Origin: Legionella_C dresdenensis
GTDB taxonomy: Bacteria > Pseudomonadota > Gammaproteobacteria > Legionellales > Legionellaceae
Length of the DNA stretch: 59,862 nt
Assembly (NCBI RefSeq): GCF_042649825.1
Contig: NZ_JBHSAB010000022.1
Location: forward strand, 1-59,862
Direction of reading: 5' to 3'
The position numbers and the translations under genes are program-made. Under the pieces are notes generated by a model that worked only from the letters and a program-made list of their open reading frames with translations, made no database searches and was not told the DNA's origin. This document shows, in pieces, positions 9,723 through 18,185 of this stretch; the first letter of the stretch is position 1; the number at the start of each line of letters is the position of its first letter.

Positions 9723-10157
9723 ATGAAAAAAATTCTGGTTTTACACGGCCCCAATCTCAACCGGCTTGGCGTCAGGGAGCCTGCTGTCTATGGTTTAACG
9801 ACCCTGACTGACCTGGATCAGTCATTGCAATTGCAGGCAGCTAACGCCAATTGTGCTCTATCCTGCTTACAAAGCAATAGTGAGGAAAAGCTGATTGAAG
9901 CGATTCATCGCGCGGCGGATGAAGATGTTAATTACATCATCATTAATCCGGCGGCTTTTACTCACACCAGCATTGCCCTCCGTGATGCGCTTGCAGCGGC
10001 GGCAATTCCGTTTATTGAAGTACATATTACTAACATTCATGCCCGTGAATCATTCCGGCATCAATCCTATTTCTCTGATCTGGCATTAGGCGTGATCAGC
10101 GGTTTTGGCGTCATGAGTTATTCATTGGCGCTCCAGGCTATCATTGAATTTAATTAA
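9723..10157 (+). CDS. aroQ: 3-dehydroquinate dehydratase, type II
   Basis: Third step of the shikimate pathway: removes water from 3-dehydroquinate. The 144-aa length is typical of the type II dodecameric enzyme. Signature segments are visible: HGPNLNRLGVREPAVYG at the N-terminus, QSNSEEKLIEAIH, IINPAAFTHTS with the active-site region, and EVHITNIHARESFRHQS. It starts the aroQ-accB-accC-prmA run with a 15-nt gap to accB, an arrangement common in gammaproteobacteria. Confidence 0.96.
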   Translation: MKKILVLHGPNLNRLGVREPAVYGLTTLTDLDQSLQLQAANANCALSCLQSNSEEKLIEAIHRAADEDVNYIIINPAAFTHTSIALRDALAAAAIPFIEVHITNIHARESFRHQSYFSDLALGVISGFGVMSYSLALQAIIEFN

Positions 10158-10172
10158 AGAGAGTTATTATCA

Positions 10173-10640
10173 ATGGACATTCGCAAGATTAAAAAATTAA
10201 TTGAATTATTAGATGAAACCGGCATTTCGGAAATTGAAATCAAAGAAGGCGAAGAATCAGTACGCCTGAGCCGTTATACCCACCACGCAGAGCCTATGCA
10301 GCATGCGGTGCGCTATGCCGCGCCTCCTGCGCCCATGGCTCCGGCCGCAGCGCCTGCTCCTTCATTGGCGCCCGCAACTGACAACAAAAAGGAAGAACTG
10401 GTCGCCGGTCATAAAGTCCGTTCGCCCATGGTTGGCACGATGTATACTTCGCCGTCCCCTGACTCAGCGCCTTTTGTCACCATTGGCCAGAGCGTTAAAG
10501 CAGGCGACACGCTTTGTATTATCGAGGCAATGAAAATGTTTAATGAAATTGAAGCCGACAGAGCAGGCAAAATTGCCGCTATATTGGTAGCGAATGGTGA
10601 TCCGGTTGAGTACGACCAGGCCTTGTTTGTTATTGAATAA
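10173..10640 (+). CDS. accB: Biotin carboxyl carrier protein of acetyl-CoA carboxylase
   Basis: 155 aa. The N-terminal segment (MDIRKIKKLIELLDETGISEIEIKEGEESVRLSR split by an acidic helix) is followed by an Ala/Pro-rich flexible linker (about residues 48-72). The biotinyl domain has the biotin lysine at about 121 in EAMKMFNEIEAD. It carries CO2 from the AccC active site to the carboxyltransferase in malonyl-CoA synthesis for fatty acids. It lies between aroQ and accC with short gaps, so it is probably cotranscribed. Confidence 0.96.
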   Translation: MDIRKIKKLIELLDETGISEIEIKEGEESVRLSRYTHHAEPMQHAVRYAAPPAPMAPAAAPAPSLAPATDNKKEELVAGHKVRSPMVGTMYTSPSPDSAPFVTIGQSVKAGDTLCIIEAMKMFNEIEADRAGKIAAILVANGDPVEYDQALFVIE

Positions 10641-10651
10641 GGGGTTTATTC

Positions 10652-11992
10652 ATGCTGAATAAAATTGTTATCGCCAATCGCGGGGAAATTGCCCTGCGGA
10701 TTTTACGTGCGTGTAAAGAGCTGGGAATTCAGACTGTCGCGGTCCATTCCGATGTTGACAAGGATTTGCTCCATGTCCGCCTGGCAGATGAGACAGTGTG
10801 TATTGGCCCGGCCAATTCCCAGAAAAGCTATCTCAATATACCGGCAATCATTTCCGCGGCCGAAATTACCGACGCTGTCGCAATTCACCCCGGTTATGGC
10901 TTTCTGTCAGAAAATGCTGATTTTGCCGATATTGTTGAACAAAGCGGTTTTGTCTTCATTGGGCCGCGCGGCGACACAATTCGCCTGATGGGTGATAAAG
11001 TATCCGCCATTGCCGCCATGAAAAAAGCCGGTGTTCCCTGCGTCCCAGGTTCAGATGGTCCGCTCCCTGATGAAGATGAACATAACCTGCGCTTAGGCCG
11101 GGAAATTGGTTATCCGGTTATTATTAAAGCAGCGGGCGGCGGCGGTGGACGCGGCATGCGTGTCGTTCACACCGAATCGAACCTGCTCAACGCAATTGCA
11201 CTGACTCGAAGCGAAGCCAAAGCGGCGTTTAACAACCCTGTGGTTTACATGGAAAAATTCCTTGAAAACCCGCGGCATATTGAATTTCAGGTTTTAGGCG
11301 ACGGTAAAGGCCATGCTATTCATCTGGGCGAACGTGACTGTTCTATGCAGCGCCGGCATCAGAAAGTACTGGAAGAAGCGCCGGCTCCGGGTATTACGGA
11401 AGAACAGCGCCAGGAAATCGGACAACGCGTAGTTAATGCCTGCCGTGAATTAAAATACCGTGGTGCCGGTACGTTTGAGTTTCTTTATCAGGATGGCTGT
11501 TTCTATTTCATTGAAATGAATACTCGTATTCAGGTAGAACACCCGGTTACTGAAATGATTACCGGAGTCGATTTGGTCAAAGAGCAAATCAAAATCGCCA
11601 GCGATATGCCGTTTACGCTTAAACAGGAAGATATCAAACTGCATGGCCATGCGCTTGAGTGTCGGATTAATGCCGAAGACGCCAAAACGTTCATGCCTTG
11701 CCCAGGCACTATCCGCCTGCTGCATCAACCTGGCGGCCCTGGTATTCGTTTTGATTCGCATATCTATAGCAGTTATACCGTTCCGCCTAATTATGATTCC
11801 ATGATTGGTAAATTAATCAGTTACGGTGAAACCCGTGCCGAAGCGTTTGGCAGAATGCGTAATGCACTGGATGAAGTGATTATTGACGGCATTAAAACCA
11901 ATATTGAGCTGCATCAGCGTATCCTGCGCGACAAGTCATTTATGCAGGGCGGCACCAATATTCACTATTTAGAAAAAATATTGAAGGAATAA
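10652..11992 (+). CDS. accC: Biotin carboxylase subunit of acetyl-CoA carboxylase
   Basis: 446 aa, the usual AccC length. ATP-grasp enzyme that carboxylates biotin on AccB. Seen: N-terminal LNKIVIANRGEIALRILRAC, the glycine-rich ATP loop KAAGGGGGRGMR, EKFLENPRHIEFQVL, and the catalytic EMNTRIQVEHPVTE. It begins 11 nt after accB. The same biotin carboxylase could also serve the oadA-like protein encoded at 7619-9403; that is inference. Confidence 0.97.
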   Translation: MLNKIVIANRGEIALRILRACKELGIQTVAVHSDVDKDLLHVRLADETVCIGPANSQKSYLNIPAIISAAEITDAVAIHPGYGFLSENADFADIVEQSGFVFIGPRGDTIRLMGDKVSAIAAMKKAGVPCVPGSDGPLPDEDEHNLRLGREIGYPVIIKAAGGGGGRGMRVVHTESNLLNAIALTRSEAKAAFNNPVVYMEKFLENPRHIEFQVLGDGKGHAIHLGERDCSMQRRHQKVLEEAPAPGITEEQRQEIGQRVVNACRELKYRGAGTFEFLYQDGCFYFIEMNTRIQVEHPVTEMITGVDLVKEQIKIASDMPFTLKQEDIKLHGHALECRINAEDAKTFMPCPGTIRLLHQPGGPGIRFDSHIYSSYTVPPNYDSMIGKLISYGETRAEAFGRMRNALDEVIIDGIKTNIELHQRILRDKSFMQGGTNIHYLEKILKE

Positions 11993-11995
11993 GTT

Positions 11996-12862
11996 GTGTG
12001 GTATCAGTTACAAATTGAACAGTGTCACCGCGATGATATTGACCGGTTAAGCGAAGAGTTGGAAGAAGCCGGCGCATTGTCTATTACCTTGACCGATAAA
12101 AACGATGATCCGGTACTGGAGCCTGAGCCAGGTACTACTCCCTTGTGGCCTGATGTCATTATCAACGCGCTATTCGATGATGAAAATCATGCCAATCAGG
12201 TCAAGCAGCAATTCGGCGCCCGGTATCCTGATTTGCAATATCGGCTTGAGGAATTGCCGGATCAGGATTGGGAACGAGCCTGGATGGATGATTTCAAGCC
12301 GCAGCGCTTTGGTAAGCGGCTATGGATTTGCCCATCCTGGACGACTCCCCCCGAGCCAGACGCTGTTAATTTGATTCTCGATCCGGGCCTAGCCTTTGGT
12401 ACTGGTACGCATCCAACAACAAGCCTGTGCCTTAATTGGCTGGATCAGGCAGATTTGGCTGATAAAACTCTGATTGATTATGGCTGTGGATCAGGAATTC
12501 TTGCACTTGCGGCGCTGAAACTGGGTGCCCGCCATGTCCAGGCGATAGACATTGACCCGCAAGCGTTAATTGCCACTCAGAACAATGCCGACAGTAATTC
12601 TGTAAGCAGCCAAAACCTGCATCTTGGCCTGCCGGACAGCTTACAACCGCCGGTTGATATGATAATTGCCAATATTCTGCTTGCTCCGCTAACCCGTCTT
12701 AAGCAGGATTTTTATCAGTTGCTTGAACATGGCGGAACATTGGTTGTTTCCGGTATTTTGACTGAACAAGCAAGTCAACTTGCAGAAGAATACCGTAATT
12801 TGTTTGAACTGACTGATAATCAGCAGCTGGATGGCTGGTCTTTGTTGGTCTTTAGAAAATAA
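11996..12862 (+). CDS. prmA: Ribosomal protein L11 methyltransferase
   Basis: 288-aa SAM-dependent enzyme that trimethylates ribosomal protein L11. The N-terminal substrate-recognition domain is followed by the family segment DPGLAFGTGTHPTT, motif I DYGCGSGILALAALKLGA, and the catalytic ANILLAPL. The start is GTG at 11996, only 3 nt past the accC stop, so translation is probably coupled. Its place after accC is conserved in related bacteria. Confidence 0.95.
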   Translation: MWYQLQIEQCHRDDIDRLSEELEEAGALSITLTDKNDDPVLEPEPGTTPLWPDVIINALFDDENHANQVKQQFGARYPDLQYRLEELPDQDWERAWMDDFKPQRFGKRLWICPSWTTPPEPDAVNLILDPGLAFGTGTHPTTSLCLNWLDQADLADKTLIDYGCGSGILALAALKLGARHVQAIDIDPQALIATQNNADSNSVSSQNLHLGLPDSLQPPVDMIIANILLAPLTRLKQDFYQLLEHGGTLVVSGILTEQASQLAEEYRNLFELTDNQQLDGWSLLVFRK

Positions 12863-12879
12863 TTGGAAGTTAAGGCATT

Positions 12880-12907
12880 ATATCTTCCCGCGAGAGCGGG
12901 AAGATAT
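12880..12907. terminator. Perfect 12-bp hairpin after prmA
   Basis: ATATCTTCCCGC pairs with GCGGGAAGATAT around a GAGA loop, 17 nt after the prmA stop and between convergent genes. There is no clear T-tract, so it may be a bidirectional stop, an RNA-stabilising hairpin, or a remnant of the CCCGCGAAGGCGGG repeat family. Confidence 0.4.
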
Positions 12908-12972
12908 TACAAGCAGTTAATGAGGTCTTTTAAAGACATCCTTGTTGCCGGATTAGAACAACCCGGCCTGGT

Positions 12973-13941
12973 TTATTTAATAACGTTGTTCCCAGAACCT
13001 AACTCACTGCCAGCTTCATTTCCTTTCGCAACATTCAAATTCGGGTTTGCTTTTGCCCAAAAAGAGAATGTCTGATAATCATACATCTGAATTTTAAAAT
13101 CCTGATATTTATACCACTCTTTACCAATTGCCAGCGGGTTACCTACTGCATTGTCAAATTTTCTGCATAACTCAACATAATTGATATGGTTAGTAGATTT
13201 TGTTTTTTCAAATGTAATCAACATATCCTGATTTACTACACCCGGATTGACCATAGAGTTAATATAATTAGGCCGGAATCTGATCGCGATACCCAGTTCT
13301 TTTTTGAAAAAAGCTGCTATTTCGCGCCGATTTGCTAGCGAACCGAATACCGTTGTTCTAAAATCTTTCCCATTGGTAGAGCTTATCGCAGAAAATTTGC
13401 CGTCTGGCTTTAACATGAGCGCAGCGATAAACAGGCTGTGTACTGGATTTTTGGCATAGGTACATGGGCCATAGCTGTCAAAAATGCGATCGACTTGTTC
13501 TCGCTTTTCTATCAAAAGATTATGAATTGCGTCATCATCAGGTAATGCTCCTTTAACAATCTTGATATCTGCAATTCGGCATTGGCGGTATTTAATTTCC
13601 TTGGGTGTCGCTGATACGCCAATTAAATCCGCCTCTAAACCTAGTAAACCCGCTAAATCAATCAGAAATTGCCCGTTTCCCATCCCTAAATCGACAACGG
13701 TTGGGTTGGATGGCAAACCAGCTAGCAACTGCGCAACATGCGCATAGGCAGGTTTAGCCAGGAATGACTCCTTACTTTTTCCTCCAGCCAGCGGGCTTTT
13801 AAACAATTCTGCAACTGTAGGCTCCGGCTCAGGCTTTGTAACGACATGAGGTTTATGTAATCTCGCGTATTGAATAATGCCTCTTGAATTCGGCCAGCTT
13901 CTTTTTTTATCGGCATCTTTTTTTGATGTATCTTGGTTCAT
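12973..13941 (-). CDS. Class I SAM-dependent methyltransferase, substrate unknown
   Basis: 322 aa. A lysine-rich, probably disordered N-terminus of about 50 residues precedes a Rossmann methyltransferase domain with motif I VVDLGMGNGQFLIDLAG near residues 81-97. A plausible acidic residue for SAM ribose binding follows, then DRIFDSYGPC as motif IV. The C-terminal part (WYKYQDFKIQMYDYQTF) is unfamiliar. It is convergent with prmA and has no partner gene. It has no PmrA-type box. Substrate cannot be predicted. Confidence 0.7.
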   Translation of the reverse strand: MNQDTSKKDADKKRSWPNSRGIIQYARLHKPHVVTKPEPEPTVAELFKSPLAGGKSKESFLAKPAYAHVAQLLAGLPSNPTVVDLGMGNGQFLIDLAGLLGLEADLIGVSATPKEIKYRQCRIADIKIVKGALPDDDAIHNLLIEKREQVDRIFDSYGPCTYAKNPVHSLFIAALMLKPDGKFSAISSTNGKDFRTTVFGSLANRREIAAFFKKELGIAIRFRPNYINSMVNPGVVNQDMLITFEKTKSTNHINYVELCRKFDNAVGNPLAIGKEWYKYQDFKIQMYDYQTFSFWAKANPNLNVAKGNEAGSELGSGNNVIK

Positions 13942-14109
13942 TATATCGTCTCACTGCAGTTAAATAGGCTTATAGACTACCCAAATGATTTATTTAAAGG
14001 CAGTTCGAATATCGGACATACAAAAAATTGGTAACTTGAATTTTCCACAATTCTATCTTGATGGCACCATTTTCATCATGTCCTACTTCGGACACGGGTA
14101 AGATGTTAA

Positions 14110-14146
14110 AAATGAGTGTTGGGCTGTGGAAGCCCAACACTCATTT
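14110..14146. repeat. 16-bp perfect hairpin of the TTGGGCT family
   Basis: AAATGAGTGTTGGGCT and its exact complement flank a GTGGA loop. It sits in the 318-bp gap between the divergent methyltransferase and LuxR-type genes; the rest of that gap shows nothing recognisable. Confidence 0.65.
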
Positions 14147-14259
14147 GCTCAACTAGTCTGCGTAGCTCTAAGCGATTGCCATGTTTAAAAAACCCAACGG
14201 TATTTTATTTGACCAATATGTATGATACAATGTCACAAATGTTTTTTATGGAGAAAACA

Positions 14260-15105
14260 ATGTCCAACCCGACTCAAGTCGATCAGCACCCTAGCATTAT
14301 CAATCACACGGTTTTAAATGAACTGTGCACTCCCCTGCAAAAACTGGGAGTCCATTTTTTTGGTTATACCTCAATTGATGCGCAAGGCCAGGCTTATTGC
14401 CTCGGTTCGAAACTTAATTACGCCAAAGAATACCTGCGGCAGAATCATGCTCACAACGATGTGCATTATCGTCCTGTGGAATTAAAGAAGCAATATCACT
14501 ATGATTTCTGGGATTTTCTCAATCTTGACGCCAGAGCAGAGAAACTGTATCGTATGGCGGCTGAATTTGATCAGGGGCATACGCTTACTATTACCCGCCA
14601 CGATACGGATATTACCCACTGTTATCATTTCAGCGGTCAGTTAAACGATGACGGTATTAATCAACGTTATCTGGAAAAACTGGACTCACTGCATACTTTC
14701 ATCGACTTTTTTAATGACTGCTTACAAAATATTACCGAGATTGCCCAGATTTACCAACACCCGATTAACGTTGGCAGTGAAAAATTAAATCAAAGCAAAC
14801 CGATTAACCTGATAAGTGCAGATCCAAGAACCATTAATCTGGCTGATTCTGCTCAGAACAGTATACAGTTTAAATATTTTTCCCAATATTTTTTAACCGA
14901 CAATGAAAGACAGTGCCTGAGATGGCTGCACCAGGGAAAATCAGCTGAGATGATTGCCGCAATTAACAACGTCAGCCGTAAAACGATTGAACGTTATATT
15001 GCCTCGATTAAGAGAAAACTGGATTGTTTTACCCTGTTCCAGATGGGTGAAAAAACAGCGAGTAATGGAATCAGTGACTTTTTACGTCACATCAGACGTA
15101 ATTAA
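14260..15105 (+). CDS. LuxR-family transcriptional regulator
   Basis: 281 aa. The C-terminal LuxR-type helix-turn-helix is clear: LTDNERQCLRWLHQGKSAEM, then NNVSRKTIERYIASIKRKL. The N-terminal about 190 residues match no sensor domain I can name but resemble the Legionella LpnR-like regulators in length and layout. Start ATG 14260 is chosen because GGAG lies 6 nt upstream; the open frame reaches further back only into a palindromic repeat. Single gene; targets unknown. Confidence 0.85.
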   Translation: MSNPTQVDQHPSIINHTVLNELCTPLQKLGVHFFGYTSIDAQGQAYCLGSKLNYAKEYLRQNHAHNDVHYRPVELKKQYHYDFWDFLNLDARAEKLYRMAAEFDQGHTLTITRHDTDITHCYHFSGQLNDDGINQRYLEKLDSLHTFIDFFNDCLQNITEIAQIYQHPINVGSEKLNQSKPINLISADPRTINLADSAQNSIQFKYFSQYFLTDNERQCLRWLHQGKSAEMIAAINNVSRKTIERYIASIKRKLDCFTLFQMGEKTASNGISDFLRHIRRN

Positions 15106-15211
15106 AGCAGTTTCAATGTCATCCCCGCGCCGGTGGGAGTGACGGGTTCTTTATTTGCAGTAGCAGCCTCTGATCGCTTATATTAGCAGTTTTTAAATAA
15201 GGTAGACAGCG

Positions 15212-16228
15212 ATGAAGAAAGGGCTGCTGCTCATCAATCTGGGAACGCCTGACAATTACAGTATTTCAGCTGTCCGTAAATACCTGGCGGAGTTTCTGGC
15301 CGACAGACGAGTTATTGATTTACCAGCAATTGTCAGATACATCCTGTTGTATGGATTTATTCTGCCTTTCCGGCCTCGGCAATCCGCCCATGCTTATCAG
15401 ACAATCTGGCAGGAACAGGGGTCGCCGTTACTTATCCATAGCCAAAAGCTGAAACAGGAATTGCAACAACGCTTAGGCGACAATTATATTGTCAGCATAG
15501 GCATGCGTTATGGTAATCCGTCGCTTGCTGACGCGCTTGGCGAACTGGCTGATTGCGAAACCATTACCATATTACCGCTTTATCCGCAGTATTCATCGGC
15601 AGCAACCGGTTCATCCATTGAAAAAATACTTACCCTAATTGCACAAAATCCTGTTCAGCCTTCAGTACAGTTAATCCGGGATTTTTATCAACATCCAGGC
15701 TTTATTAAAGCGCTTGCCAATTCGATTAAACCTTATTTGGCTAACCAGGATTATTTATTGCTCAGCTATCATGGTATTCCGGAAAGGCATTTGCATAATG
15801 CGGGCTGTCAATCAATTTGTGCAGGCAGTTGTCCGGAACCACTTGTAAACCCCGACTGTTACCGCGCACAATGTTATCAGACCAGTCGAGCATTGGCGCA
15901 AGTATTAGGTTTATCTGAGCAACAATATGGTGTTTCGTTTCAATCGCGCCTTGGTAAAACACCCTGGATAAAACCTTATACTGATCTGGTATTCGCTCAA
16001 TTGGCTGCACAGGGTGTTAAACGTCTGGCAGTAGCCTGTCCTTCTTTTGTTGCGGATTGTCTGGAAACACTTGAAGAAATTGGCATACGGGGCCGTGAGC
16101 AATGGCTGTCTGCCGGCGGGGAAGAATTAACGCTCATCCCCTGCCTTAATGAATCGCCTGATTGGGTTAATGCCCTTATTCAGATTTGTGGACTGGCTCA
16201 ACCACCGGTATCGAACCATTCTCAATAG
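15212..16228 (+). CDS. hemH: Ferrochelatase
   Basis: Inserts Fe2+ into protoporphyrin IX, the last step of protoheme synthesis. 338 aa; N-terminal GLLLINLGTPD, central LPLYPQYSSAATGSS, the catalytic histidine in LLSYHGIPERH near residue 190, and VACPSFVADCLETLEEI near the C-terminus. Its 3' end overlaps the convergent nfeD-like gene by about 50 nt. Functionally it feeds the heme A and heme O synthases encoded at 19.9-21.7 kb. Confidence 0.96.
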   Translation: MKKGLLLINLGTPDNYSISAVRKYLAEFLADRRVIDLPAIVRYILLYGFILPFRPRQSAHAYQTIWQEQGSPLLIHSQKLKQELQQRLGDNYIVSIGMRYGNPSLADALGELADCETITILPLYPQYSSAATGSSIEKILTLIAQNPVQPSVQLIRDFYQHPGFIKALANSIKPYLANQDYLLLSYHGIPERHLHNAGCQSICAGSCPEPLVNPDCYRAQCYQTSRALAQVLGLSEQQYGVSFQSRLGKTPWIKPYTDLVFAQLAAQGVKRLAVACPSFVADCLETLEEIGIRGREQWLSAGGEELTLIPCLNESPDWVNALIQICGLAQPPVSNHSQ

Positions 16229-16619
16229 CAACCACTTTTACCTTCGTTCCTGCCGGTAATTCAGGACCCGAGACTTGCCAGTTGCTATCATTGACTCTGA
16301 TTTTACCGTGGCCATCTTCAATTGCCTCGGTAAGCGTAAATGTTCTGCCCATTAATGTTTCTAGCGGTTTATTAATCAACGTTGGTTTAGCCGCCGTGCG
16401 TTGCTTAAGCCAATACCACCAGATTATAGAAAATACGATGCAGAATATTGAAAACCATACCAGCTGCCATTGCCAGGTTATCGCAAATAACACGCTTATT
16501 ACCCCAGTTGTCATCGCGGCCATGCCAAGCCCTAACAGAAATCCGGCGGCACCGAGGCTTTCAGCGATAACCAGAATCAGCCCGAAGGCAAACCAATGCC
16601 AATATAGCAGCCAACTCAT
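16176..16619 (-). CDS. NfeD-family membrane protein
   Basis: 147 aa with three or four hydrophobic segments in the first 75 residues (WHWFAFGLILVIAESLGAAG, then WQLVWFSIFCIVFSIIWWYW), followed by a C-terminal OB-fold NfeD domain (GRTFTLTEAIEDGHGKIRVN). NfeD proteins pair with SPFH/stomatin proteins in membranes. Its start overlaps the stop of the SPFH gene by 4 nt (ATGA), showing coupled translation. Confidence 0.9.
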   Translation of the reverse strand: MSWLLYWHWFAFGLILVIAESLGAAGFLLGLGMAAMTTGVISVLFAITWQWQLVWFSIFCIVFSIIWWYWLKQRTAAKPTLINKPLETLMGRTFTLTEAIEDGHGKIRVNDSNWQVSGPELPAGTKVKVVAIENGSIPVVEPVHKSE

Positions 16620-17545
16620 GCTTTTTCCTTACCGCTTGCAGGATTAACCTTGTTCAGCAAATCTGTTACACCGCTTAATGCGCCGATAATGCCGCTTGCT
16701 TCAACCGGAATCATAACCAGCTTGCTATTTTGGGCAGAGCCGATAGTTTTGAGCGCTTCGACGTATTTTTCAGCAACGAAATAATTAATTGCATTCAGAT
16801 CGCCGGAAGCAATTGCTTCTGAAACCATGCGAGTTGCATTAGCCTCAGCTTGTGCGGTTCGTTCCCGCGCTTCAGCTTCCAGAAATGCTTCCTGTTTATC
16901 AGCTTCCGCCCGCAGGATTTGCCCCTGTTTGTCTCCTTCGGCACGCAAAATTTCAGCCTGTCGATGCCCTTCAGCAGCCAGGATCGCCGCCCGTTTGTCA
17001 CGTTCGGCTTTCATCTGGTTGGCCATGGCTTCAACCAGATCCTGCGGCGGGCGGATGTCGCGAATTTCAATGCGCGTCACTTTAATCCCCCATGGATTAG
17101 TTGCCGCATCGACAACATGCATCAGTTTATTATTGATATCATCACGCTGGCTTAACATTCCGTCCAGTTCAAGCGACCCCAGTACCGTACGGATATTAGT
17201 CATCGTCAGATTCCGGATCGCATGTTCAAGATTGTCAACCTGATAAGCAGACTTGGCCGGATCAATAATTTGAAAGAAACAAACCGCATCGATAGTTACC
17301 ATGGCATTATCAGCTGAAATGACTTCCTGCGGCGGAATATCAAGCACACGCTCACGCATATTGATTTTATAGGTAACGCGATCGATAAACGGAACAATCA
17401 GCCCCAGGCCAGGATGTAAGGTGTGGGTATAACGCCCAAAACGCTCAACCGTCCACTCCTCTGACTGGGGAACAATTTTCACGCCAGCCATTACAAATAC
17501 TATAGCGAAAACAGCCAATAGCCCAAGGGGAATTAATGATTCCAC
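16616..17545 (-). CDS. qmcA: SPFH/band-7 (stomatin-like) membrane protein, QmcA type
   Basis: 309 aa. One N-terminal membrane anchor (LGLLAVFAIVFVMAGVKIV), then the SPFH domain (VPQSEEWTVERFGRY, MRERVLDIPPQEVISADNA) and a long Ala/Glu/Arg-rich coiled coil (about residues 175-245). It forms oligomeric ring-like scaffolds and partners with NfeD. GTG start with AAGGAG about 6 nt upstream. First gene of a two-gene operon with nfeD. Confidence 0.92.
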   Translation of the reverse strand: MESLIPLGLLAVFAIVFVMAGVKIVPQSEEWTVERFGRYTHTLHPGLGLIVPFIDRVTYKINMRERVLDIPPQEVISADNAMVTIDAVCFFQIIDPAKSAYQVDNLEHAIRNLTMTNIRTVLGSLELDGMLSQRDDINNKLMHVVDAATNPWGIKVTRIEIRDIRPPQDLVEAMANQMKAERDKRAAILAAEGHRQAEILRAEGDKQGQILRAEADKQEAFLEAEARERTAQAEANATRMVSEAIASGDLNAINYFVAEKYVEALKTIGSAQNSKLVMIPVEASGIIGALSGVTDLLNKVNPASGKEKA

Positions 17546-17579
17546 TGCAGTCTCCTTAATCAGAGGAATAACCTTACTA

Positions 17580-17635
17580 TTTATTAATCACAATATAGCA
17601 TAATTATGATTAATAAATTAAAACTTTATTAATCA
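17580..17635. promoter_or_regulatory. Three TTTATTAATCA motifs, possible operator
   Basis: TTTATTAATCA occurs at 17580-17590, inverted at 17607-17617, and again direct at 17625-17635, in the gap between divergent qmcA and the small HTH gene. The first two form an 11-bp perfect dyad with a 16-nt spacer. Possibly a binding site for the adjacent HTH protein, or simply an AT-rich hairpin. Confidence 0.35.
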
Positions 17636-17693
17636 CTACGGGTTTTATGAGCGCGATTATCAGTTGTTATGTAGCTGAAAATTGGAGTTTTAC

Positions 17694-17721
17694 TTGCAAA
17701 AGACTAATTCTATGCTATAGA
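17694..17721 (+). promoter_or_regulatory. Sigma-70-like promoter for the small HTH gene
   Basis: TTGCAA (17694-17699), 16-nt spacer, TATAGA (17716-17721), about 30 nt before the ATG at 17754. A GAGG ribosome site follows before the start codon. Confidence 0.4.
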
Positions 17722-17753
17722 AAAAGAAACAAACAAATTTATCTGAGGCACCT

Positions 17754-18008
17754 ATGGCATACAGACAATTTTCAGAGCGGCTCAATCGCGAGCTTGATAG
17801 TATTGGTGTGCCTCTGTTAAGTCAGGAGCGAGTGGAAGTTTTTGCCAAGCTGCTTCGCATCCCGCGTTTTAAAGCAGAAGCGATTTTAAATGGAATTTCT
17901 ATTCCTGATGAAAAAATTCTGGAATTACTTGCTGATGAGCTGGAAGTCAATCCAGAGTGGTTAATCGGAAAAAGTGAAGTGAAACAACGTAGGAAAAAGG
18001 CGAACTAA
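17754..18008 (+). CDS. Small XRE-like helix-turn-helix protein
   Basis: 84 aa. The helical pattern RVEVFAKLLRIPRFKAEAILNG followed by LELLADELEVNPEWLIGK resembles the DNA-binding half of phage-type repressors, ending in a basic tail (KQRRKKAN). There is no effector domain. Three repeated AT-rich motifs lie upstream and could be its operator. Function otherwise unknown. Confidence 0.75.
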   Translation: MAYRQFSERLNRELDSIGVPLLSQERVEVFAKLLRIPRFKAEAILNGISIPDEKILELLADELEVNPEWLIGKSEVKQRRKKAN

Positions 18009-18050
18009 TTTGCCCTCTCCCCAACCCTCTCCCGATACGGGAGAGGGAGA
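18009..18050. repeat. CCCTCTCCCGATACGGGAGAGGG-family palindrome
   Basis: One copy, directly after the HTH gene stop codon. The core CTCTCCCGATACGGGAGAG is a near-perfect palindrome. Other copies: 28461-28620, 35450-35852, 45454-45490, 48400-48430. Confidence 0.7.
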
Positions 18051-18089
18051 TTAAAGGACAGATTAATTTGCACCTCTCTCCAACCCTCA

Positions 18090-18176
18090 CTGCCATTAAG
18101 TTAAAGATACTGTCATTCCCGCGAAGGCGGGAATCCATTTCTCAAGTTGGCTTCTTACCTTGTTTGATGGATGACA
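18090..18176. repeat. Truncated CTGCCATTAA-family element
   Basis: Begins with CTGCCATTAAGTTA, contains the CCCGCGAAGGCGGG hairpin and the CAAGTTGGCTTCTTACCTTG centre in reverse orientation to the copy at 9450-9578. It lacks the second hairpin and second end. Followed immediately by rimK's 3' end. Confidence 0.6.
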
Positions 18177-18185
18177 ATTTCCTTG

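Noticed and set aside
14116..14259. 48-residue extension of the LuxR-type regulator
   Set aside because: It begins inside a perfect palindrome; ATG 14260 has GGAG at the right distance.
16827..17243. 138-aa Ser/Arg/Ala-rich frame opposite qmcA
   Set aside because: Antisense of the Ala/Glu/Arg coiled coil of the SPFH protein.
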